Assembly: GCF_034353875.1 (NCBI RefSeq)
Contig: NZ_CP133784.1
Coordinates: 3,872,501-3,936,500, forward strand
Direction of reading: 5' to 3'
DNA from: Pseudomonas sp. MH9.2
Lineage (GTDB): Bacteria; Pseudomonadota; Gammaproteobacteria; Pseudomonadales; Pseudomonadaceae
DNA: 64,000 nt
Below are positions 27,752-35,100 of this stretch, piece after piece. Within the stretch, counting starts at the first letter, position 1; each line of letters starts with the position of its first letter. The translations under genes were made by a program, and so were the position numbers. The notes below the pieces were generated by a model, which saw only the letters and a program-made list of their open reading frames with translations, was not told the origin of the DNA and ran no database searches.

Positions 27752-28912
27752 ATGACTCAGTGCTTTAAAGATCACGAATGCGACAAACAGGTCTTGAATC
27801 AAAACACCAAGCCCATCGCTGAGTGCGCGAGTCACGTCGTCGAACTGTACGGATGCAAAACCAGGGTCACTGAGGTGCCGGTTCTGACCTGTGAGGGTGT
27901 CTGGCGCGTTTTTCAGCGGGAGGCCGAAGAGGTTGTGGCCCCCGGCGGCATCCTGATTGCCGACCCCATCGAACGAAACCGCGCCATCAACGCCGCCTAC
28001 GCCAGACTGTGGCTGCACGAGCCGCGCTTCCAGTGGGCCGGACTGGCGGCCTTTGCTTCCAAGCAAGTCGGTTGCGGGTTGTTGCATGCGGCGGGCTCTG
28101 TCGACGGCGTCCAGGCGGAGTACGACGCAGGGCAGAGATTGCTGGCCGGTAGTTCGGTCTCAAGTTCTGGCATTCCGGGCGTGTACACCATCAGCGATAT
28201 GGATAAGCAAACGCTGCGCGATTACCAGCAAGCGAAGGACAGCAACCCTGTCCCATCCCCCGATATTCGCCTCGAGGGAGAATCGTTATCCCTGATGCAG
28301 CAGCAGTTCCAGCACGTCTACGAAATGATGGCACTGGGCAACACCACGTTGTTCCTCGATATCTTTCCGTTGCATGCGTTTTATAAAAAACGCGGGTTCG
28401 CGGAATTGAAGACGTGCCTGAAAACACGCGCGAGCATTTATGGTCATCCCAAATTCCCGGTGCTGTGGCCGGTAGGGCAGGAAATACTCCGTTTTGGGAA
28501 GTCTTATTCTGAAATTCTACGAGCCTTTGAGGCAATAGAGGCTGGGGATATTGCCGAGAGCGTGAAACGATTTGCCGCTCACGAGCAGCGGAACATCCTG
28601 CAACCATCAATCTACGAGGATCGGCAACTGATCGCTCTGTTGCGCGGTAACCACGCGTCCTATGTCACCGGCTTCCCCTCTGGCGTTGCCCAAGCTATCG
28701 AGTTGACTCTCGCCAGCCAATGTCAGGGGGTCGAGGATGGCCGCACTATCGGCTTCGGCAGCAACCCGTTGGCGGACCTGTCTGACGTTGAACAGCGGAT
28801 GGTCTTCGTGCTCAGAGCGGCGGCGCGCTTCGACGAGATGCTGAATGACAACAATCGTGGTGCGCTGGAACAGTCGATCAAGGACATCGCTGCGGGTGAG
28901 GGCGTGCGATGA
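27752..28912 (+). CDS. DUF2515-like protein, candidate T6SS effector
   Basis: 386 residues, no signal peptide or clear membrane helix. The region around residues 70-112 (RNRAINAAYARLWL, FQWAGLAAFASKQVGCGLLHA) resembles the DUF2515/YppC family as I recall it; catalytic residues are unknown. The C-terminal 75 residues, from QAIELTLASQ, recur at 29623-29871, fused there to an hcp start. That arrangement implies an ancestral order of hcp, this gene, then the 217-residue gene, so I infer it is cargo of the Hcp tube and its downstream partner an immunity protein. The stop overlaps the next ATG by 4 bp. No toxin activity can be read from sequence. Confidence 0.6.
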   Translation: MTQCFKDHECDKQVLNQNTKPIAECASHVVELYGCKTRVTEVPVLTCEGVWRVFQREAEEVVAPGGILIADPIERNRAINAAYARLWLHEPRFQWAGLAAFASKQVGCGLLHAAGSVDGVQAEYDAGQRLLAGSSVSSSGIPGVYTISDMDKQTLRDYQQAKDSNPVPSPDIRLEGESLSLMQQQFQHVYEMMALGNTTLFLDIFPLHAFYKKRGFAELKTCLKTRASIYGHPKFPVLWPVGQEILRFGKSYSEILRAFEAIEAGDIAESVKRFAAHEQRNILQPSIYEDRQLIALLRGNHASYVTGFPSGVAQAIELTLASQCQGVEDGRTIGFGSNPLADLSDVEQRMVFVLRAAARFDEMLNDNNRGALEQSIKDIAAGEGVR

Positions 28913-29622
28913 GCTTGCAATCACGCGTCGGTGGCCGGCGTCGGCGACTGGGCATTGTCCTGCTCGCCCTTTTTGCTGTTGCGCTGTTGCGCTGGGGTTT
29001 TCAGGCGCTAGCGGATGAACCGGAACTCGCGTTAGTGATCGGTGAACCCTGGGAAGACATGCGCAAGCGTTCAAGTGCGGCCATTAGTCCGGCGATACCT
29101 GGAGAGGTTTGGTTTGGCATGCCCAAGTCCGATGCGCGATTGCGGTTCAGCGACCCGCAGTACGGGTTCGTCACGCCGCTGGCTCGCTTCTTCACTATTG
29201 GATTTGAAAACGAGCGAATTGATGGCATTCGCATGTCCCCCCAAATCGAACCGCTGCTGCTCGATGACGCCCTTAAGGTCGTGCTGGACTTACAGGATCA
29301 ATGGCGCCAGAGCGGCTGGGTCGTCATCTGGCCGAAAGACGATCCACCCTTCGCCGATACGCCCGAATGGCGCGCCCAATTGCGGGACGTGAACAAGGGC
29401 GGAACAACCTATTGGCAGGCTGGCGACAAATATCAGGTCATGTTGTTGATGAATCGCTTCAAAGATAAAAAGCGCCCCAGCGAAGAGCGCTACCTGATCA
29501 CCCTTGATCTAGCTAAACCGTGGCTACCCACCCATACGGAGCCACCCGTGCTTGCACGCTGAGTACTCGCCCCACGCCAGTCACCCGAATACTTTTTCTC
29601 GCAACAATAATGGAGCATCCGA
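28691..29622 (+). repeat. tandem duplication, copy A (period 959 bp)
   Basis: Spans the 3' quarter of the DUF2515-like gene, the first 217-residue gene and an hcp-type leader. It recurs at 29650-30580 with near-identical sequence over most of its length; differences concentrate in the last third of the 217-residue gene. Confidence 0.9.
28909..29562 (+). CDS. membrane-anchored 217-residue protein, candidate immunity protein, copy 1
   Basis: Residues 1-14 are Arg-rich, followed by one hydrophobic helix (LGIVLLALFAVALLRWGFQAL, about 15-35), giving an N-in anchor with a periplasmic domain of about 180 residues. Start ATG overlaps the stop of the DUF2515-like gene (ATGA). No family was recognised. 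Tight coupling to that gene, duplication as a unit, and periplasmic location are all typical of T6SS immunity proteins, but that role is inferred. It differs from copy 2 at about 19 positions, 16 of them after residue 139. Confidence 0.65.
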   Translation: MSLQSRVGGRRRRLGIVLLALFAVALLRWGFQALADEPELALVIGEPWEDMRKRSSAAISPAIPGEVWFGMPKSDARLRFSDPQYGFVTPLARFFTIGFENERIDGIRMSPQIEPLLLDDALKVVLDLQDQWRQSGWVVIWPKDDPPFADTPEWRAQLRDVNKGGTTYWQAGDKYQVMLLMNRFKDKKRPSEERYLITLDLAKPWLPTHTEPPVLAR

Positions 29623-29871
29623 ATGCCAACACCTGCTCTGGAAATCCTGCAAGCCATCGAGCTGACCCTCGCCAGCCAATGTCAGGGGGGCGAGGATGGC
29701 CGCACTATCGGCTTCGGCAGCAACCCGTTGGCGGACCTGTCGGACGTTGAGCAGCGGATGGCCTTCGTGCTCAGAGCGGCGGCGCGCTTCGACGAGATGC
29801 TGCACGACGACAACCGCAGTGCCCTGGAGCAGTCGATCAACGAGATCGCCGCTGGCGAGGGCGTGCGATGA
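29623..29871 (+). pseudogene. chimeric remnant: hcp start fused to tail of the DUF2515-like gene
   Basis: 82 codons. The first five (MPTPA) and the 60 bp upstream match the leader and start of the hcp at 30581. From QAIELTLASQ onward the product is nearly identical to the last 75 residues of the DUF2515-like protein. It looks like the scar of a deletion that removed the body of one hcp and most of one effector-like gene. The frame is open and has a ribosome binding site (GGAG), so a short product may still be made. The stop overlaps the next ATG by 4 bp. Confidence 0.75.
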
Positions 29872-30580
29872 AACTGCAATCACGCGTCGGTGGCCGGCGT
29901 CGGCGACTGGGCATTGTCCTGCTCGCCCTTTTTGCTGTTGCGCTGTTGCGCTGGGGTTTTCAGGCGCTAGCGGATGAACCGGAACTCGCGTTAGTGATCG
30001 GTGAACCCTGGGAAGACATGCGCAAGCGTTCAAGTGCGGCCATTAGTCCGGCGATACCTGGAGAGGTTTGGTTTGGCATGCCCAAGTCCGATGCGCGATT
30101 GCGGGTCAGTGACCCGCAGTACGGGTTCGTCACGCCGCTGGCTCGCTTCTTCACCATTGGATTTGAAAACGAGCGAATTGACGGTATCCGCATGTCCCCG
30201 CAAATCGAACCGCTGCTGCTCGATGACGCCCTTAAGGTTGTTCTGGAATTACAGGATCAATGGCGCCAGAGCGGCTGGATCCCCATCAGACAGAGGAGCG
30301 CCCCTCCTTTCGCGGATACCCCCGAATGGCGAGCCCAATTGCGTGACGTGAACAAGGGCGGGACGACCTATTGGCAGGCCGGTGACAAATACCAGGTTCT
30401 GCTGCGGGTGCATCGCTTCAAAGACTACAAACGCCCCGACGAAGAGCGCTACATGATCACCCTCAATCTCGGCAAACCGTGGCTGCCCACCCATACGGAG
30501 CCCCCCGTGCTTGCACGCTGAGTACTCGCCCCACGGCAGTCACCCGAATACTTTTTCTCGAAAAAAAATGGAGCATCCGA
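29650..30580 (+). repeat. tandem duplication, copy B (period 959 bp)
   Basis: Second copy of the unit at 28691-29622: tail of the DUF2515-like gene, second 217-residue gene, and the leader of the intact hcp. The two leaders differ by few bases, mainly in the run between TTTTTCTCG and the start region. Confidence 0.9.
29868..30521 (+). CDS. membrane-anchored 217-residue protein, candidate immunity protein, copy 2
   Basis: Paralogue of 28909-29562, about 91% identical by eye. Anchor helix and the first 138 residues are almost unchanged (three differences). The C-terminal 79 residues differ at about 16 sites, clustered in the stretch after RQSGW and near residues 180-210. With the effector-like body deleted in front of it, this is an orphan copy, perhaps kept to protect against a variant toxin of neighbours. 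Coupled by ATGA overlap to the chimeric remnant. Confidence 0.65.
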   Translation: MKLQSRVGGRRRRLGIVLLALFAVALLRWGFQALADEPELALVIGEPWEDMRKRSSAAISPAIPGEVWFGMPKSDARLRVSDPQYGFVTPLARFFTIGFENERIDGIRMSPQIEPLLLDDALKVVLELQDQWRQSGWIPIRQRSAPPFADTPEWRAQLRDVNKGGTTYWQAGDKYQVLLRVHRFKDYKRPDEERYMITLNLGKPWLPTHTEPPVLAR

Positions 30581-31084
30581 ATGCCAAGTCCCGCCTACAT
30601 GACCATTCACGGAACCCAGCAAGGCCTTATCACTGCCGGTGCGCTCGGCAAGGACTCGGTTGGTAACGCATGGCAGTTGGGCCATGAAGATCAGATTCTG
30701 GTGCAGGCATACGACCACGGAGTCGTTATTCCTGGCGGAGTAACCGGTCGTCGTATGCACAAGCCGCTGATCATCACCAAGGCGGTCGATAAGTCCTCGC
30801 CTTTGCTCTTTAATGCAGCCGCCAACGGTGAAGCGATCAAAACGTGCCGATTAGACTTGTATCGCCCCGCTGGCAACGGTGTCCAGGAACACTTTTACAC
30901 TATTGAATTGAAAGGCGCGGTCATCGTCGCCTTCAATGTGACCATGCCCCATTGTCAGAACTTAAGTACTGCCCATTTCACTCAATTGGAAACGGTGCAC
31001 TTTGCCTATCAGTCCATTGTTTGTCGACACGAAATCGGCAAAACCAGTGGCTATGACGAATGGCAAGCAGGGTGTCAGCAGTGA
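30581..31084 (+). CDS. hcp: Hcp family T6SS tube protein
   Basis: 167 residues from ATG 30581, with GGAG about seven bases upstream; the frame stays open upstream but the family start is MPSPAYMTIHGTQQGLIT. Hcp forms hexameric rings of the secretion tube and can carry effectors. Visible family features are the GRRMHKPLIITKAVDKSSP segment and the C-terminal KTSGYDEW. No T6SS baseplate or sheath genes are in the window, so it must serve an apparatus encoded elsewhere. Overlaps the next gene by 4 bp. Confidence 0.93.
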   Translation: MPSPAYMTIHGTQQGLITAGALGKDSVGNAWQLGHEDQILVQAYDHGVVIPGGVTGRRMHKPLIITKAVDKSSPLLFNAAANGEAIKTCRLDLYRPAGNGVQEHFYTIELKGAVIVAFNVTMPHCQNLSTAHFTQLETVHFAYQSIVCRHEIGKTSGYDEWQAGCQQ

Positions 31085-31572
31085 AGTTAATCAGCGCGTT
31101 GTACCCGTCATTGTCGGAGGTGAAACATACCTATCCAGTTGACGAAGCGCTGGATATCGTCAAGCAGTATCTTGAACGTGGTGCCGATATCGATGGGATG
31201 GAGCCGCTTCGTAACGTTCTGATGCTCCCGTTTGACAGCGAGGTGGTGAAACGGGTCGAGAGTGGCGAATGGTTGTTGGTGAGGGACGAGGCATATTACT
31301 TTGATGGCGGGCAAATTGACGAATCAGTGGGTGCGAAGTTGTTTGATCATCGGGTGATGGAGTTGATGGATGCCCCTCCGCCCCAGGAAAAGCATCATCG
31401 CCGGATATTTCGCGTCACCGATAGCCAAACGGGGGAGCCGCTTATTAATCGGGGCTATATCGCCACCGTTGAAGGTGAGACGAGTAAGCGACGAACCGAC
31501 GTTATTGGAATAGCCCATATACCCGCGCCGCCAGAGGGCGCAAAGATTTCCCTGCACGTGGTGCCTAACTAA
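31081..31572 (+). CDS. hcp-coupled protein with a transthyretin-like C-terminal region
   Basis: 163 residues from GTG 31081, whose GTGA overlaps the hcp stop, with AGGGTG upstream; an ATG at 31060 inside hcp is an alternative. The N-terminal half (to about 115) is not recognised. The C-terminal half (RIFRVTDSQTGEPLINRGYI..., ending in KISLHVVPN) resembles the transthyretin/CarboxypepD_reg-like beta modules often attached to T6SS spike proteins and effectors. It may be an adaptor, chaperone or small cargo of this Hcp. No enzyme motif seen. Confidence 0.6.
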   Translation: MKLISALYPSLSEVKHTYPVDEALDIVKQYLERGADIDGMEPLRNVLMLPFDSEVVKRVESGEWLLVRDEAYYFDGGQIDESVGAKLFDHRVMELMDAPPPQEKHHRRIFRVTDSQTGEPLINRGYIATVEGETSKRRTDVIGIAHIPAPPEGAKISLHVVPN

Positions 31573-31593
31573 CTAGCGAATGTATGTCTTTCG

Positions 31594-31612
31594 GCGTGCC
31601 GTAGGTCAATTA
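31594..31612 (+). repeat. direct repeat, right arm, bracketing the Hcp island
   Basis: GCGTGCCGTAGGTCAATTA, one mismatch to 27414-27432. The enclosed 4.2 kb carries the DUF2515-like, 217-residue, hcp and transthyretin-like genes; the two small exported proteins lie just outside it. Confidence 0.5.
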
Positions 31613-31753
31613 ATTGCTATTGATAGGAGAATTGACGCCGAAATATTATGATTGTCATCTAAAGCGGGTTTGAAATTCTGAGGAAGGGCGGTAGGACGCT
31701 TTGCGGCTGCCCTGTATCTCCATACGAATGGATCTTAGGTGGCAGCCGACTAA

Positions 31754-31939
31754 GGCCCCTGTCACTGGTCGCTCGAGTATTTCTCTTGTTCAAGACAAGC
31801 CCAAGTAGGCCGACAGTCATGGAGTTACAATGGTAACAAGAGCAGTAGTAATCGTGAAGGCGGACAATTGTATATAGGCAGTTGGAAGGGTATAGCCAAA
31901 TCTGACCATTTAAATAATGGATTACCTATTTTGAAATAA
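31754..31939 (+). pseudogene. possible 3' remnant of a degraded gene
   Basis: An open frame of 61 codons after a stop, with no start codon. Its second half (WSYNGNKSSSNREGG followed by QLYIGSWKGIAK) has a protein-like composition with Gly/Ser/Asn/Trp, unlike a random frame. It lies between the hcp unit and two small exported proteins, where a toxin gene would be expected. This could be chance. Confidence 0.25.
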
Positions 31940-32110
31940 GCAATATAAGTATGCTCAATATAATGCATAAAAAAATTAACACCGCATCACCTAAAAACCG
32001 CCGGGAGTATCCGAGTCGGAGAGGAGATGACAAGTATTCCTTGGTAATACGGGTATGGAGCTGGTGGCAAAATTAAGACGTTCGACTGGACTGAGCGAGC
32101 CCTCTGTCCT

Positions 32111-32401
32111 ATGAAACTGATTGCAATAACTACGTCACTGGCAATGCTCCTCTGTCTAACCGTGGGGTATTATAAGTCTGCGGGAATGCATGGTCCGGTG
32201 CAATGGCATTTTTTTATTAAAAAGTCGCCAACCTTTAAAGTTGAATTTACTAACCTATTTGCCAAATCTGGAGATTATCCAAGGTTTCAGTACTTGAGTG
32301 ATTCTGAAAGGCGCCAGATTATTGATTATTGTAAATATCGACTAGGGATTGAAACCAACCTTCAGAGTCAACAGGAGATGTTACGGTGCAGCGCTCGATA
32401 G
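32111..32401 (+). CDS. small exported or membrane-anchored protein, possible immunity factor
   Basis: 96 residues. N-terminal Lys then a hydrophobic segment (LIAITTSLAMLLCLTVGYY, about 3-21), which could be a signal or anchor, then a polar domain ending in the helix-like SERRQIIDYCKYRLGIET. AT-rich codons unlike the flanking core genes suggest transfer. The following gene is a paralogue. Small paired exported proteins next to hcp are commonly immunity proteins, but no cognate toxin is intact here. Confidence 0.55.
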   Translation: MKLIAITTSLAMLLCLTVGYYKSAGMHGPVQWHFFIKKSPTFKVEFTNLFAKSGDYPRFQYLSDSERRQIIDYCKYRLGIETNLQSQQEMLRCSAR

Positions 32402-32639
32402 GGTTTTGCGGGATTTTGATTCCGGTAGTGATATTGAATGTTGGTTATTACAACGACGTCGAAGAGCAAGGTTTCGCTTTAATCACTTTTTTTGGAAAAA
32501 AATCACTCACGCTCCAAATGAAATTCGTTAACCCGTACGCAAGTGGGGGCATAACGCGTTGGGTGGCAAGCAACAAAAACTTATTGATTATTATAAGGAA
32601 CCGCATCGGATCGCGAACAATAGCTTGTCGAGCCTTTAG
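32386..32639 (+). pseudogene. frameshifted paralogue of the preceding small protein
   Basis: Begins at GTG 32386 behind AGGAGA, overlapping the previous gene by 16 bp. The first 55 or so residues (hydrophobic segment, NVGYYNDVEEQG, FFGKKSLTLQMKFVNPYA) align with the preceding protein. Downstream the similarity continues in another frame (GKQQKLIDYYKEPHRIANN) to a TAG at 32637-32639. The shift lies near 32555-32570 and the segment is about five residues shorter, suggesting a small deletion. The unshifted frame runs on to 32742 with unrelated residues. Confidence 0.6.
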
Positions 32640-32767
32640 ACTACGAAGCGAATGCCCCCGGCTACCCCCCTCAAACCATTTCCACGCAACCTCCCTCCCA
32701 CACCCAAGGCACCTTGCTGTAAGGTTGTGGTCGAACCATTGAATTTCGTGATTGAAAGGATATAGCC

Positions 32768-33841
32768 ATGCTGGACTGGAAGAACCGCGCGGGCCGCGCA
32801 CAGGACCGTGTCGATGACTCAGCGGTTGGAACCCGCCCCCGAAGCTATTGGGGTGGTGTTTTTTTTAGCCGTGCTCTAGGTGTTCTGGTCGGCTTGTATT
32901 TGCTGGTCACGCTAGTGATTGGCTGGTACTGGAGCCAGGAACCGGCGCTGTTTCCGGTTCAGCAAAACGCGCAGTTGGCCGCTGAGAGCCAGGGCAAGCA
33001 GATGGTCATCGGCTACACCACGGTCGAAACGCTCAAGACCGTGGCATCGACGCTGCTCGATAAGCGCGGTGGTTATATTTCCAACGACCGCTTCCCGCCG
33101 GGCGTGTGGCTGGACAACATCTCGCATTGGGAATATGGCGTACTGGTGCAGGTGCGTGACCTGAGCCGTGCTTTGCGTAAGGACTTTGCCCGCTCGCAAT
33201 CGCAATCGGCAGAAGACGCCGACTTGGCCAAAGCTGAGCCGCGTTTCAACTTCGACAATAAAAGCTGGGTCTTGCCGTCGAGTGAGTCCGAGTACCGGGA
33301 GGGGATCAATTCGTTGAGCCGCTATCAAGCGCGCTTGTCCGATCCTAGCCAAAAAAGTGCACTATTTTATGCCCGCGCCGATAACTTGAATAACTGGTTG
33401 GGTGACGTCGCCACCCGTCTTGGTTCGCTGTCGCAGCGGCTGTCGGCCAGCGTCGGCCGGGTGAAGCTAAACAGCAGCTTGAAAACCGAGTCTGTTCTCC
33501 CAGGCCAAGTACCGAAGGTCGATGAAGAGATCGTGGAGACACCGTGGCTGCAGATTGACGACGTGTTCTACGAAGCCCGGGGTCAGGCGTGGGCGTTGTC
33601 GCACCTGCTGCGCGCTATCGAAGTAGACTTTGCCGATGTGTTGGCGAAAAAGAACGCCACGGTCAGCGTGCGCCAGATCATTCGTGAGCTGGAAGCTTCG
33701 CAGGCACCGGTCTGGAGCCCAATGATTCTCAATGGCAGCGGCTTCGGCGTGCTGGCTAACCACTCGCTGGTCATGGCCAACTACATTTCCCGGGCCAACG
33801 CTGCGGTGATCGACTTGCGCCAACTGCTTTCGCAGGGTTGA
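32768..33841 (+). CDS. DUF2333 family membrane protein
   Basis: 357 residues. A polar cytoplasmic N-terminus of about 30 residues is followed by one membrane helix (ALGVLVGLYLLVTLVIGWYW) and a periplasmic domain. That domain contains TVETLKTVASTLLDKRGGYISNDRFPPGVWLDNISHWEYG, partly shown here as the family-typical start (first 15 residues TVETLKTVASTLLDK). Function unknown. Orthologous by position to PA4842 and forms a run with the NUDIX gene 3 bp downstream. Confidence 0.85.
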   Translation: MLDWKNRAGRAQDRVDDSAVGTRPRSYWGGVFFSRALGVLVGLYLLVTLVIGWYWSQEPALFPVQQNAQLAAESQGKQMVIGYTTVETLKTVASTLLDKRGGYISNDRFPPGVWLDNISHWEYGVLVQVRDLSRALRKDFARSQSQSAEDADLAKAEPRFNFDNKSWVLPSSESEYREGINSLSRYQARLSDPSQKSALFYARADNLNNWLGDVATRLGSLSQRLSASVGRVKLNSSLKTESVLPGQVPKVDEEIVETPWLQIDDVFYEARGQAWALSHLLRAIEVDFADVLAKKNATVSVRQIIRELEASQAPVWSPMILNGSGFGVLANHSLVMANYISRANAAVIDLRQLLSQG

Positions 33842-33844
33842 TCG

Positions 33845-34384
33845 ATGCCGTTCTCCTCTCAGGAGGCCGCGCACCGCGCCGCCTCCGACGCCGAACAGAT
33901 TGCCTGGGTCGATGAGCAGGACAAACAGCTGGGTTCTATTGAGCGGGCTCAGCTACGCGAGCGCGGTCTGATTGGACGTGGCACCTATATATTGCTGTTC
34001 AACTCTGCCGGTGACTTGTGCGTGCATCGGCGCACCTTGAGCAAGGCTATTTATCCGGGTTATTGGGACGTGGCCGCTGGTGGCATGGTGCTGGCCGAAG
34101 AAACGTACGCCGAATCAGCGGCCCGCGAACTCGAGGAAGAGTTGGGCGTCAGTGGTGTATCGCTGAGCGCGCATGAACATTTCTTCTTCGATCAACCGGG
34201 CAATCGCCTGTGGTGCGCGGTGTTCAGCGCTGTCTGGGACGGGCCGCTGACGTTGCAGCCTGAAGAGGTGCTGGAAGCACGCTTCATTCCGGTGGCCGAG
34301 GCCTTGAGTGAAACGCTGCACAAGCCTTACTGCCCGGACTCCCTGGCGGCACTGAAGCGTTATTTGGGGCAGACGGAGTCTTAG
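33845..34384 (+). CDS. NUDIX hydrolase, YfcD-like
   Basis: 179 residues. Complete Nudix box at residues 80-102 (G-x5-E-x7-REL-x-EE-x-GV, with E98 and E99 as metal ligands). The N-terminal segment with WVDEQDKQLG and HRRTLSKAIYPGYWDVAAGG resembles the YfcD/isopentenyl-diphosphate isomerase-like NUDIX branch. Substrate unknown. Only 3 bp after the DUF2333 gene, so probably co-transcribed. Confidence 0.9.
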   Translation: MPFSSQEAAHRAASDAEQIAWVDEQDKQLGSIERAQLRERGLIGRGTYILLFNSAGDLCVHRRTLSKAIYPGYWDVAAGGMVLAEETYAESAARELEEELGVSGVSLSAHEHFFFDQPGNRLWCAVFSAVWDGPLTLQPEEVLEARFIPVAEALSETLHKPYCPDSLAALKRYLGQTES

Positions 34385-34575
34385 GCGCAAATGTTCAAGA
34401 AATTGGCGCATATTTGCCCTTAGCATCTGCACTTTTTGCCGTTACACTGCGCGACCTTTTCAAGCTGAGCCATTATTGGCCCAGTAGCGCTGCCCCTGCC
34501 TGAGTGGGGCTTCGCGGTCGGTTACCCGCTACGCCGGAGCCGGCCCATCTTTGTCCTCAAACAAGAGGATTGCTG

Positions 34576-34947
34576 GTGGCCAAAAAAGCCGCATCCTTCG
34601 CCGCCTTGGGCGGTCTGGTATTTTCCACCGACGCAGGACGGCATTGCCCCGACTGTCGTCAGCCCGTGGATACCTGTGTCTGCAAACAAACCGTTATCCC
34701 CGATGGAGATGGCATCGCCCGTGTGCGCCGCGAAAGCAAAGGTCGTGGCGGTAAAACGGTGACCACTGTCACGGGGGTGCCGTTGGCCGAAGACCCGCTC
34801 AAAGAGCTGGCGACTGCGCTCAAACGGCGTTGCGGAACTGGCGGTGCGCTCAAGGACGGGGTGATCGAGATTCAGGGCGATCATGTCGAACTGCTGTTGG
34901 CGGAGCTGGTGAAACTTGGGTTCAAAGCAAAGAAGTCCGGCGGTTAA
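34576..34947 (+). CDS. SUI1/YciH family translation initiation factor
   Basis: 123 residues from GTG 34576, six bases after AGAGGA; the frame is open upstream to 34504 without family residues. N-terminal Cys motif HCPDCRQPVDTCVC is a possible zinc site. The C-terminal SUI1/eIF1 fold includes RRESKGRGGKTVTTVTGVPL, ALKRRCGTGGALKDG and IEIQGDH. YciH-type proteins bind the 30S subunit and influence start-site fidelity. Synteny matches PA4840. Confidence 0.92.
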   Translation: MAKKAASFAALGGLVFSTDAGRHCPDCRQPVDTCVCKQTVIPDGDGIARVRRESKGRGGKTVTTVTGVPLAEDPLKELATALKRRCGTGGALKDGVIEIQGDHVELLLAELVKLGFKAKKSGG

Positions 34948-35100
34948 GCCTCCACGTCTAAACTCTGTGCCTTGATCCGGGTCTACTTCTCAACGCAGAC
35001 GGGCGCCTGTCGACACAGTGCCAAATCGTCACTTCCATTCTTTACACTGCGCCAGCCCTGTTGCGGCTGACGCTATTTGACTTCTTTATAGGGGACTTCG

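Larger units (their letters stand above)
31573..32110. other. AT-rich gap with possible gene remnant
   Basis: 538 bp with AT content clearly above its surroundings. It holds the right arm of the 19-bp direct repeat (31594-31612) and a bulged inverted repeat (CGGCGT and CAATT against AATTG and ACGCCG, about 31593-31644). An open frame without a start codon runs from 31754 to 31939 on the plus strand. No complete gene was recognised. Confidence 0.5.

Noticed and set aside
28607..30033. Two similar minus-strand frames of about 150 codons
   Set aside because: They resemble each other only because they are antisense to the tandem duplication.
27414..31612. Insertion sequence or prophage explanation for the Hcp island
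   Set aside because: No transposase, integrase, terminal inverted repeats or phage genes; hcp with its partners explains the content.
34442..35052. Identical TTACACTGCGC elements before the SUI1 gene and speA
   Set aside because: They may be -10 regions of two promoters, but no convincing -35 partners were found at the right spacing.
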